64,000 bases of DNA from Lingula anatina (Eukaryota; Brachiopoda; Lingulata; Lingulida; Lingulidae), in contig NW_019775558.1 of assembly GCF_001039355.2 (NCBI RefSeq), positions 617,925 through 681,924 on the forward strand, in the 5' to 3' direction. Below are positions 1 to 9,858 of this stretch, in pieces; position 1 is the first letter of the stretch; each line of letters starts with the position of its first letter. The translations under genes and the position numbers were made by a program. The notes beneath the pieces are model-generated. The model saw only the letters and a program-made list of their open reading frames with translations. It was not told the origin of the DNA and did no database searches.

Positions 1-41
1 TGTTTCTGATCATCAGACCCGCTCCTTCTTAATATAGATTG

Positions 42-97
<56 letters not shown>

Positions 98-2565
98 CCA
101 AATAAGCAGGACTGGCTTGATGTACTATATCAAATGGATCAAAAATAACAAAAACGCATCGAACATCAAAATTTTTATTAATCCTTGTATTGAAAATACA
201 TTGGACCTGTATATTTTTTATCCTTTATACTGAGTCACATAAGTAAATTTCATCATTCTTGGAGAGCAAGTTATGAAATGTTTTATCTAGCAAAAACTGC
301 TCAAAGTCGACTCGATAGTCTCAAACATTGGTTTTAGCCAACCGATACCGGATATCCTTCCCCATCCCCAACCTACACTCATCTCAACTTCCCACCAGTA
401 GGTGTCGTGTAAAAGATTCGATTTGCACGTCTTATCTCTTTCATCCTTTTAATATCAGATGCTACCAAAAGAACAAGAGGCGTGAGTGCTAAAGAGCTCT
501 CCAGGTATTAGCCATTAGCCCATACGTCCGAACCCATAACTTGCAAACGCAATGCGCTCACCAGTTACCATTCACATTATAATAACATATATATCTTCTT
601 TTGCACTGATTTAACACGCAGGGGTACGCTGTTTACACGCATCTAGACCGTGACCAACTCATTTGCACAATGTCGACGTGTTGGCATGTATCTCTCTTAG
701 ATAGCGTTCACACGTGTGTATGCCGGCACACTCACAGATATTTCAAATCTTATAAAATTATGCATGAATAATTAGTTAAATATTGCACGCTTTATGTCTT
801 TAAGATGTATACAACAGTTTCTTTAGTTTTATGGTTGTTTTCTTTCATCCTTTCACGGTAACGATTACACGTGATTAGCAGTGATGTGACTATGACCTGC
901 GCCAAAATATATATCCCGTTTCGTTGATAGACTTGACTTTTAATTTCAAGTGCCTACCTTTCTGTGAGAAGAGTTCTGATTGCAGCACGCCATGTTACAT
1001 TATGCTTAGTCGGATCTGCAATTAGCTAGGTGCAAATTTACATTAACACGTTAAGATTTATGGACAGAGCAGCACATATCGTATGTATGAGAGCAACCGT
1101 CCTCGCTGTATTCAGCGCACGTTCATACATTTTACGTAATTTCAAGAAAAATATATTTATCGCAAACAGGCACTTGAAATGGTCAATGTTCATGTCTGTT
1201 GTTTGTCCTTAATAAAAAGAGGCCTCTATAGACGCTTTTCTGTCGGCAGACTATAGATTTTTAGTATGGATTTAACATGATTTCTCAGATGAGCAGGTTC
1301 CAGTGTCACTGGCTATGTCTTTCACTATCTCTTCCACGGTTTCTCCGTCATCGGTCGGCTGAGCTGTATCCATAAATTCTGAATCGACATCAGCTTCCTT
1401 GCTATGACAGGTGTAGCCCATCTTCTGAAACAAGCACCATGCGACGGTCGCTAAGACCAGCCCCACGCACAGGCAGGCGGGGGCCACTATCCATGCGAGA
1501 TTAACTGGGATATACGAGACGCCCCAGCATGTCATCACTAGTCCACACAATGTTAGCACATAGCCTAACACACCGCTTACCAAGAAAGCGTTTTGAAGAC
1601 GCTCCCTGTTCTTAATAGACGGTTTTTCTGATGACTCGCCGTGCAACTGCATTAATATTACGACAGTGATTGTAGCTTATAATGGCGAGGAACCTTGCCG
1701 CAACAATCTGAACAACGACGACTGTTTTTTTCTTCCTTCAATCGATCAATCGGTCATGCATCAAACCTGTGGGTAACGTGCCACCTCCAATTGAATATAA
1801 AAATATGCGTATGTAGGCTATGTTGCCTGCTAATGTCAGTAAGAATATTGTTTTCGATCGTCTTTTCCCCGGGATGCCACACATGTAGCCTAAACCTCAC
1901 CACATTGTGTCTGGTTATTTCTTAGTGTCAGTATTTAGTATATTTCAACGTATCCCAGAATGTAGAAAAGACAGATTCGCATCTAATAACCGTCTGGTGT
2001 TCTTCTGCGTTCAATCCTAATCACGATAAGATCAATATTCTACCTTGGTATTGACAATGAACTATGCATATATAGATATACACATATATGTTTTTATCAC
2101 AAAGTGGCATTTCTAAGGAAACCCTTGGCGACCGGTCGTCAACGTAACACGTCAAGAGTCTATATGTGTGTTATATATATATGGACAGACTGCATTTTAG
2201 CTTGCTTGTTTTGTCATATATGGTTTGCTGTGAAAATTATGTTCCCAAATTAGCCTGTGGTTATGATTCTTGTTGTTTTGATATCCGTCATTCTCGGTTA
2301 AGCATCTTTAAAGACATACAATGACAGTTGTATATAAAAATCGTGGACATTTTCATCAATTTTCCCTTAATTACCAAAATGCGACATAGACAATGAATAA
2401 GCCATATAATATATCGTTGAGTGTCATTATTCTGGTAACCCTTGGTAACCTGTAGTCGAGTATACCAGTACACGTATTGGATTCATACCTGTAGAGAATA
2501 CATTTGATATCTTGCGTGTTGGGTCATATTTGTCTTTTTTTTTTTTTTTTTTTTTGTTGTGTGTT
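1..2565. repeat. Duplicated block A, copy 1
   Basis: This segment is repeated at 3490-6025 with scattered substitutions and small indels. It starts with the same bases after which copy 2 begins, carries a long poly-T, then non-coding DNA, one small membrane-protein gene (1272-1652, minus) and a second poly-T. It ends at a lone N (2566). The isolated N at the edge of a near-identical copy suggests a contig join that left two haplotypes side by side. I see no other gene in 1-1270 or 1700-2565; short open frames there do not resemble known proteins. Confidence 0.9.
1272..1652 (-). CDS. Small two-helix membrane protein (paralogue A, copy 1)
   Basis: Uninterrupted 126-residue frame with a true ATG; a stop lies upstream in the same frame, supporting this start. 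After about 20 polar residues come two hydrophobic segments, roughly residues 21-44 and 50-74, separated by a short loop, then a Lys-Met-Gly-Tyr motif and an acidic Asp/Glu-rich tail ending in Cys. The N-terminus is not a signal peptide, so a hairpin with both ends cytoplasmic is likely (inference). The same protein is encoded at 4752-5132 with one residue changed (Arg to Gln/Trp-region codon near residue 17). It resembles the protein at 7727-8077 in layout and motif (Trp-x-Val-x-Pro, then Lys-x-Gly-Tyr after helix 2). I do not recognise a named family and assign no function. It is intronless within the coding part. Confidence 0.7.
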   Translation of the reverse strand: MQLHGESSEKPSIKNRERLQNAFLVSGVLGYVLTLCGLVMTCWGVSYIPVNLAWIVAPACLCVGLVLATVAWCLFQKMGYTCHSKEADVDSEFMDTAQPTDDGETVEEIVKDIASDTGTCSSEKSC

Positions 2566-2566
2566 N
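2566..2566. other. Single-N contig join
   Basis: A lone ambiguous base directly after copy 1 of block A. Similar single Ns occur at 9824, 31751, 42334 and 44932. Four of the five sit exactly where a duplicated segment begins or ends, so they look like markers left when overlapping contigs were joined. Confidence 0.85.
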
Positions 2567-3489
2567 AATTCTATTTTGCAGTAGAAAATGAGTAAACCTG
2601 ACAAAAAACGCCGCATTGGGCGGAAAGTACCTTGCTTTCTCCAAAAACGTGATTTTGATTTTTTTTATGTGGTCATTTTGTGTTCACGTATTTATATTAC
2701 ATTTGAAATATAAATATCTATGTCATCTTATTTGTGATCTTATTCAAATAAATCATTGAATTATTATTGTTATAAATCTTGATTATAAAATAAACCTCAT
2801 GCATTTGATGAAGAAATTCGATAGGGATTTCGACAGTTGTGTCTTGGGGATTTTGGGTTGCACCAGGTTAGAATTGAAAAGAAAAAAAATTACCCTTACA
2901 TTAAAAGACATTGGAACGCCAAAAGACGTTGGAACAAATTTTCCCTGTCAGGGTTGTCATACGAGGTCTATAACCAACTAGTCTGTTATCGTTCAAGGCT
3001 CGGTGACAATGTGCCAGTTAAACCCCCTTTACACTGGTCGGCGTCGTTTCTGCGTCCTTTGTGGGACCATAAAACTGGCATCGCTGTGGTCGTTGAAAGG
3101 AGGCACAAGCATCGCTTTGGTTGCAGAATGAATGCTGAATGTTCGGTCAGTTGTCGGCACGTAAATTATTATCATTTTTTACTTTCAAACGGGGCTGTAC
3201 TGCGGGAGGCAGAAAGGACGGTGTCCAGTGTAAAGGGGGCTTTAGGACACTTGTATGTGTTACCCACTTGACATACCTCTGTCGGTCAATACATTTTTGT
3301 TAAGCTTAGACACATTCGCGGTGACAAAATGTTACCTCTTTTTATGTTGTCGCTGCGTTAGAAGATACCAAATAAGATTATGCTGTGTACAGATATAAAC
3401 ACCGCCTGTATCAGTGCAACTACGCTAAATACCTCGTGTAAGATGTCGTCTAACCAACAGCCAGATAATGTCGGTATTTGTAAACACAG
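2567..3489. other. Unique spacer between the A copies
   Basis: About 920 bases not repeated elsewhere in the window. It is AT-rich on the left and holds a MITE-like element at 3023-3239. A 144-codon open frame spans the element (2837-3271, plus), but it runs through both terminal repeats and has no recognisable domain, so I do not call a gene. Confidence 0.6.
3023..3239. mobile_element. MITE-like element with terminal inverted repeats
   Basis: The left end (3023-3037, CCCCCTTTACACTGG) is matched perfectly in inverted orientation by the right end (3225-3239, CCAGTGTAAAGGGGG). The similarity continues inward imperfectly for about 20 more bases (GTC-TTTCTGC-TCC on the left against its reverse complement on the right). 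At 217 bp with no transposase it fits a non-autonomous DNA transposon. Flanking bases do not give a clean target duplication, so the superfamily is left open. Confidence 0.65.
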
Positions 3490-3530
3490 TGTTTCTGATC
3501 ATCAGACCCGCTCCTTCTTAATATAGATTG

Positions 3531-3577
<47 letters not shown>

Positions 3578-6006
3578 CGAAATAAGCAGGACTGGCTTGA
3601 TGTACTATATCAAATGGATCAAAAATAACGAAAACGCATCGAACATCAAAATTTTTATTAATCCTTGTATTGAAAATACATTGGACCTGTATATCTTTTA
3701 TCCTTTATACCGAGTCACATAAGTAAATTTCATCATTCTTGGAGAGCAAGTTATGAAATGTTTTCTCTAGCAAAAACTGCTCAAAGTCGACTCGATAGTC
3801 TCAAACATTGGTTTTAGCCAACCGATACCGGATATCCTTCCCCAACCCCAACCTACACTCATCTCACCTTCCCTCCAGTAGGTGTCGTGTAAAAGATTCG
3901 ATTTGCGCGTCTTATCTCTTTCATCCTTTTTAATATCAGATGCTACCAAAAGAACAAGAGGCGTGAGTGCTAAAGAGCTCTCCAGGTATTAGCCATTAGC
4001 CCATATGTCCGAACCCATAACTTGCAAACGCAATGCGCTCACCAGTTACCATTCACATTATAATAACATATATCTTCTTTTGCACTGATTCAACACTCAG
4101 AGGATACCCTGTTTACACGCATCTAGACCGTGACCATCTCATTTACACAATGTCGACGTTGGCATGTATCTCTCTTAGATAGCGTGCACACACGTGTATG
4201 CCCGCACACTCACAGATATTTCAGATCTTATACCATTATACATGAATAATTAGTTAAATATTTCACGCTTTATGTCTTTAAGATGCAAATACAACAGTTT
4301 CTTTAGTTTTATGGTTGTTTTCTTTCATCCATTCACGGTAACGATTACACGTGATTAGCAGTGATGTGACTATGACCTGCGCCAAAATATATATCCCGAT
4401 TCGTTGATAGACTTGACTTTTAATTTCAAGTGCCTACCTTTCTGTGAGAAGAGTTCTGATTGCAGCACGCCATGTTACATTATGCTTAGTCGGATCTGCA
4501 ATTAGCTAGGTGCAAATTTACATTAACACGTTAAGATTTATGGACAGAGCAGCGTATATCGTATGTATGAGAGCAACCGTCCTCGCTGTATTCAGCGCAC
4601 GTTCATACATTTTACGTAATTTCAAGAAAAATATATTTATCGCAAACAGGCACTTGAAATGGTCAATGTTCACGTCTGTTGTTTGTCCTTAATAAAAAGA
4701 GGCCTCTATAGACGCTTTTCTGTCGGCAGACTATAGATTTTTAGTATGGATTTAACATGATTTCTCAGATGAGCAGGTTCCAGTGTCACTGGCTATGTCT
4801 TTCACTATCTCTTCCACGGTTTCTCCGTCATCGGTCGGCTGAGCTGTATCCATAAATTCTGAATCGACATCAGCTTCCTTGCTATGACAGGTGTAACCCA
4901 TCTTCTGAAACAAGCACCATGCGACGGTCGCTAAGACCAGCCCCACGCACAGGCAGGCGGGGGCCACTATCCATGCGAGATTAACTGGGATATACGAGAC
5001 GCCCCAGCATGTCATCACTAGTCCACACAATGTTAGCACATAGCCTAACACACCGCTTACCAAGAAAGCGTTTTGAAGACGCTCCCAGTTCTTAATAGAC
5101 GGTTTTTCTGATGACTCGCCGTGCAACTGCATTACGACAGTGATTGTAGCTTATAATGGCGAGGAACCTTGCCTCAACAATCTGAACAACGACGACTGTT
5201 TTTTTCTTCCTTCAATCGATCAATCGGTCATGCATCAAACCCGTGGGTAACGTGCCACCTCCAATTGAATATAAAAATATGCGTATGTAGGCTATGTTGC
5301 CTGCTAATGTCAGTAAGAATATTGTTTTCGATCGTCTTTTCCCCGGGATGCCACACATGTAGCCTAAACCTCACCACATTGTGACTGGTTATTTCTTAGT
5401 GTCAGTATTTAGTATATTTCAACGTATCCCAGAATGTAGAAAAGACAGATTCGCATCTAATAACCGTCTGGTGTTCTTCTGCGTTCAATCCTAATCACGA
5501 TCAGATCAATATTCTACCTTGGTATTGACAATGAACTATGCATATATAGATATACACATATATGTTTTTATCACAGAGTGGCATTTCTAAGGAAACCCTT
5601 GGCGACCGGTCGTCAACGTAACACGTCAAGAGTCTATATGTGTGTTATATATATGAACAGACTGCATTTTAGCTTGCTTGTTTTGTCATATATGGTTTGC
5701 TGTGAAAATTATGTTCCCAAAGTAGCCTGTGGTTATGGTTCTTGTTGTTTTGATATCCGTCATTCTCGGTTAAGCATCTTTAAAGACATACAATGACAGT
5801 TGTATATAAAAATCGTGGACATTTTCATCAATTTTCCCTTAATTACCAAAATGCGACATAGACAATGAATAAGCCATATAATATATCGTTGAGTGTCATT
5901 ATTCTGGTAACCCTTGGTAACCTGTAGTCGAGTATACCAGTACACGTATTGGATTCATACCTGTAGAGAATACATTTGATATCTTGCGTGTTGGGTCATA
6001 TTTGTC

Positions 6007-6025
<19 letters not shown>
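3490..6025. repeat. Duplicated block A, copy 2
   Basis: Second copy of 1-2565 with substitutions and short indels, for example a six-base difference just 5' of the membrane-protein ATG. It continues without an N into block B, so the A2-B1 stretch is one contig. Apart from the gene at 4752-5132 I see nothing coding. Confidence 0.9.
4752..5132 (-). CDS. Small two-helix membrane protein (paralogue A, copy 2)
   Basis: Allelic copy of the gene at 1272-1652: 126 residues, ATG start with an in-frame stop just upstream, two hydrophobic helices (about 21-44 and 50-74) and an acidic C-tail. It differs from copy 1 by one residue (Arg17 to Trp) and a few silent or non-coding changes. The open frame is intact in both copies while the flanks carry indels, which argues that it is really translated. 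Function unknown. Confidence 0.7.
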   Translation of the reverse strand: MQLHGESSEKPSIKNWERLQNAFLVSGVLGYVLTLCGLVMTCWGVSYIPVNLAWIVAPACLCVGLVLATVAWCLFQKMGYTCHSKEADVDSEFMDTAQPTDDGETVEEIVKDIASDTGTCSSEKSC

Positions 6026-6056
<31 letters not shown>

Positions 6057-9000
6057 TTAATCCGAACAGTCTGTGATTAGTGTTCTTGAAATTCTTATAG
6101 GCATAATTCTTTTCTGTTGCCATTTTTATCTTTATATTAATGACTATATTCCAGGAAACCAATCAATTCATTATTGTGTTCATTACTTTTTAATAACATA
6201 ACGTTTTATCGGGTTATATGCTTGTTTTGAGGTTAACATCATTTGCAGCGTATACGATAGGTGACGGCATGAATTTTAATATAATTGCACCAGCTGTTAC
6301 AAGAAGCAATTGCTGTTCAAGCTCAACTGATACATTACTTTGCTTGACTGGTGTTAGGAAACCGAAGGACCAGGTATCGGAGAGTTCAGGATACTGTAGA
6401 GTTGTCCTCACACATTCTGAGATTGTCTCGTCTCTGTTAAATCACGTGGCCTTAACACACTCAAGGTTCTTTTGTTAACAGCTCTCTCTGTTGATAAGGA
6501 CCAATGATATAGCTGGAAATCGTCACGTCCCAACCCGTTTCTATTCCATTCCAGTTATACAGTTATACTATTTAAAACTATATAGTAGTATTTGGTCGGG
6601 TTTACCAGCAATGGTTTGACAAACGCACTACTTCGCATACTTTAGAATACTGCATAGTCTTTGACATAAGTAGGCCTATAGGTTTAACATTATTTGTAAT
6701 GCCAAGGATCCTGAAAGATTGACAATGTACAAAATCGAAACATTTACAAAAAGTAATTTATTCAACTATTTGGAAGCATAGCTATCATGGAAATCCCCCT
6801 TGTTGTACATAGCAATAAACGTAATATTGCATAGTTATCAAATCTAATCAATAATATGTTATTTTCTTACACGCAAATTCCTACCAATTCCTATTAAAAA
6901 TTCAATTCACCGCCGCAAATGTCTCAGTTGCTTAAAATAGCAGTGCGAACGTTTTCTTAATATCTCTTTTTCATTTGTTAAATATTTCCGCTGGAATTCT
7001 CCAAATGGCGTTTAAAACCCACCAGTCTCCGAGTACTTTTAGGCATTCTACCGGCAGAAATGTGGATAACTTTCAGACGTTCAGACCGAGGACAAAGAAA
7101 GATACACGCAACGTGATCATGAAACAGCGGAAATCCAGCAATGTCTGTATTCCACGCAACCATTAAGTAAGCCTATCTCGATCGATCTCCATGTGCACAA
7201 GGTGCCTGAAGGTACACTCAGTCGACTAAGCACGTGCTGAAGATTTGGATGATGATGAAAAACCACGACTGTTTCTTCACCTGTTCATAAATGGAAAGCT
7301 CAAAATTGTCTCTATCGAAACCTCATTTGTTTATGCTTTAAGTCCCATGCTTTTATGTCCCCTGTCTCTCCCAGTAGTATCTGTTTTGCTGGAAATACTT
7401 GTATTGATATTACTATTGATTTTCATAGCTGAGCCCTGGGGGCGATCACAAAGCGTGTTGTTTCTTTGCATAGTTCGAGTTGTACTTCTACATAAAGGTG
7501 GTTGTGACTTCAATGCTAGTTCTTTTTTTTTTCACAGGCAGTGTCTCTTCCATGTGCTACCACGAGGTGCATTTTAGCTTTGTTAGGAAAACTTTGCCAA
7601 GAAAGAAGTATGCAAACCTCACTCTTTCTAAAGCTCATTTTCTACATGTAGGCCTACCTAGTCTCTAATCTACAAGTTCTCTCGACTGAATGCGAGTGTA
7701 GCGAAGAGAGCGCTCCTCGGCCAAATTCAGAAAACAAAAACTGCAGGTGCATCAGCTGCAGCGCATTTTTCACCTGCCTCTGGCTTAACTTCAGGTCCCT
7801 TCACAGGTTCGGGGGTTTTGTCTGAAAGACGGAATCTCATGTAACCTAGCTTGTGGCACAGAAGGATGGCGAGCGTAGTGAGGACTGCCCCTGCGCCCAA
7901 CAATCCAGGTCCGACGGTCCAACCAATATCTTTACTAAGGAACGCGTCTGCTCCAAGGGTGACGATCAGGCCTGCGACCAGGAACCAAAATCCAAAAAAT
8001 CCGGCGATGAGACCCACAAATTTTTCACGTCGCACTTCATCACCACACAGTGATCCTACAGGAAGCTGTGCCACCATCTCGTTCGCTTTTTCACTTTTCA
8101 CAAAGAGAACAAAAGTTATTAGCTAAGTCCGCTGAGATCCAGTTGCACTTGTACGGCTTTTACCAATACAACTAAATCCTTGACGACCGTTTTAATTGAT
8201 ATTGAGGCCAAGAAAATAGTGAGAGCCTATGACGAAAACCCGATTTGCTTGCTCCCTTCTATTGATCCGCTTGTAAGGAAATTGGCACACGGAATCCGCT
8301 ATATTAATCAATGAGTGGATTCTAAGACTTTATTGTCCCCAGATACACGACAGCTGCTAGCGGCTCGATAACTGTATCAAATATTAAGATATTGTCTTAA
8401 TTACATCTTTGAAGCAAATGAATTTGTGGTCTCTCTCTCTCTCTCTTTTTTTTTTTTTTTTTTTTTTTTTTTACGTAAGACATAGTTTTAATGAGCCATA
8501 AAGGCTAAATGTGCATGTGTGATTGAAGTGGGTGGGTGGGTGGGGGTGGGGAATGGGGGTCGGAAAATGAATAAGTGCCGATGTCACATTGTCATTCCAT
8601 AAAACTGCGCATGACCTCTTATTCACAGGCCAGGTTGATTTTTTTTAAAGCTTGGACGTTTTACTTTACAAAGTGTAAGAAAAAGCAATATATGGAAGAA
8701 AATCAGTACTATAATAGAAAGAAACTTTGGCCAAAGTTTTTGAAATCGCGAGATTTCTGAAGTCCCAATTACAGTTAACAATAAGGAGGAAATGCCAAAG
8801 ACAAAACTAAAAACTTTGTATGGTTCCAACGGGTACAAATGGAATCGTTCAGATTAGGGTTCGTAGGACAGTACGATAATTTGATTTTTTTTTAATTCAA
8901 GAAAAAAATTTAACTTCTATGAAGTGAGATTATTGGGAAAAAATCTCAACAATATTTTAAAATATCCCAGTAACAAGGAAAGTTAGGCTAGCGACGTGAG

Positions 9001-9823
9001 TGTTACCTCTACCTGAGGTGTGCAATAAGCTGAAGCTGCGATGAAATCGACACGAAGGACACTGAAATATATCGGAGTGCAAAAATTGGCTTGGTTTTAT
9101 TATTGATAAAGCAGACTGTTACTTTGAATAAGTCGTAAAACACCTGATGGAGTTCTTGGAACTTTAAAAGTAATAGATTACTAGCTTGTTCATCTGCAAA
9201 GTGTTCTGGGAACTATTCTATTTTTGAAAAAAAAATATAATAATAATAATCCAAGGCAGTTCCTTACAGAAAACTAATTCAGGAGAACTAACCGGTCCTT
9301 TATCTTTTTGTTGAATAATAAACTATTATACCAGACTTAACCAGTTCTTTATCTTTATATATCAAATGTAGTCCATTTATCAAAATACATCGTATTTACA
9401 AAATAAGAGTAAATGAATATAATAAAATACAAGTATTTAAGAAAGAAATTACCATTCGTATGCAAATGAGATCAAAGGGTTATGTTCGGTCGACAATCTA
9501 ACCTGCCACTTTTCACTAGATGCTGATTATACAAGGTTAACATATCCGTACTGTTCGAGATGACTTTAGAAACGTGTTACCCCTATATGAGTTTCACAAT
9601 TCATTGTTTAACACTAAGTTCTTCATCTTAGCTACATGTATATCAAACGTTTTTTACAAGGACACGATGCTATTAAAGCAAGTTATGGTCTGTGTTATCT
9701 TCAGCAGTATTTATAATTTTCAGTGGTAATATTGGACTTTCATTTATCTTTGTACAAAGTCCACCGGTATCGTATATAAAAAAATTACTGTAAAAAAAGG
9801 ATGGATATGACATTTACTGTCTG
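6026..9823. repeat. Duplicated block B, copy 1
   Basis: Starts in a (GT)n tract and ends at the lone N at 9824; repeated at 9825-13557. It contains the membrane-protein gene at 7727-8077. Other open frames here (6218-6478 plus, 7245-7577 plus) change length or frame between the copies and look non-coding. Low-complexity tracts include CT then T at 8430-8472 and a GGGT run near 8530. This copy carries two extra GGCCTA hexamers (6671-6678 and 7649-7656) that copy 2 lacks. Confidence 0.9.
7727..8077 (-). CDS. Small two-helix membrane protein (paralogue B, copy 1)
   Basis: From the ATG at 8075-8077 the frame encodes 116 residues. The frame continues eight codons upstream to a GTG, but an in-frame stop lies shortly before and ATG is preferred. 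It has a short polar N-terminus, hydrophobic segments at about 21-41 and 49-71, then a Lys-Leu-Gly-Tyr motif and a Lys/Pro/Glu-rich tail. Spacing, the Trp-x-Val-x-Pro motif between the helices and the Lys-x-Gly-Tyr motif after helix 2 match the block A protein, so the two are diverged tandem paralogues on the same strand about 3-6 kb apart. No family recognised; membrane location is predicted from hydrophobicity only. Confidence 0.7.
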   Translation of the reverse strand: MVAQLPVGSLCGDEVRREKFVGLIAGFFGFWFLVAGLIVTLGADAFLSKDIGWTVGPGLLGAGAVLTTLAILLCHKLGYMRFRLSDKTPEPVKGPEVKPEAGEKCAAADAPAVFVF

Positions 9824-9824
9824 N
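9824..9824. other. Single-N contig join
   Basis: A lone N separates the end of block B copy 1 (a sequence that recurs at 13545-13557) from the (GT)n start of block B copy 2. Confidence 0.85.

Positions 9825-9858
<34 letters not shown>

Noticed and set aside
39-233. Open frame starting with a poly-Phe run
   Set aside because: It is a translated poly-T tract with a non-ATG start; no coding signal.
1676-1681. TATA-like box (minus) before the block A membrane protein
   Set aside because: Only about 24 bases (18 in copy 2) before the ATG, too close for a TATA-directed start to include the ATG.
2837-3271. 144-codon frame in the spacer between A copies
   Set aside because: It spans both inverted ends of the MITE-like element and has no recognisable protein similarity.
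6218-6478. 86-codon plus-strand frame present in both B copies
   Set aside because: Conserved only because the copies are near-identical. No domain, no splice context, and an overlapping minus frame is equally open.
7245-7577. Hydrophobic plus-strand frame in block B
   Set aside because: Its length and C-terminus differ between copies (11016-11453) through indels, as expected for non-coding DNA.
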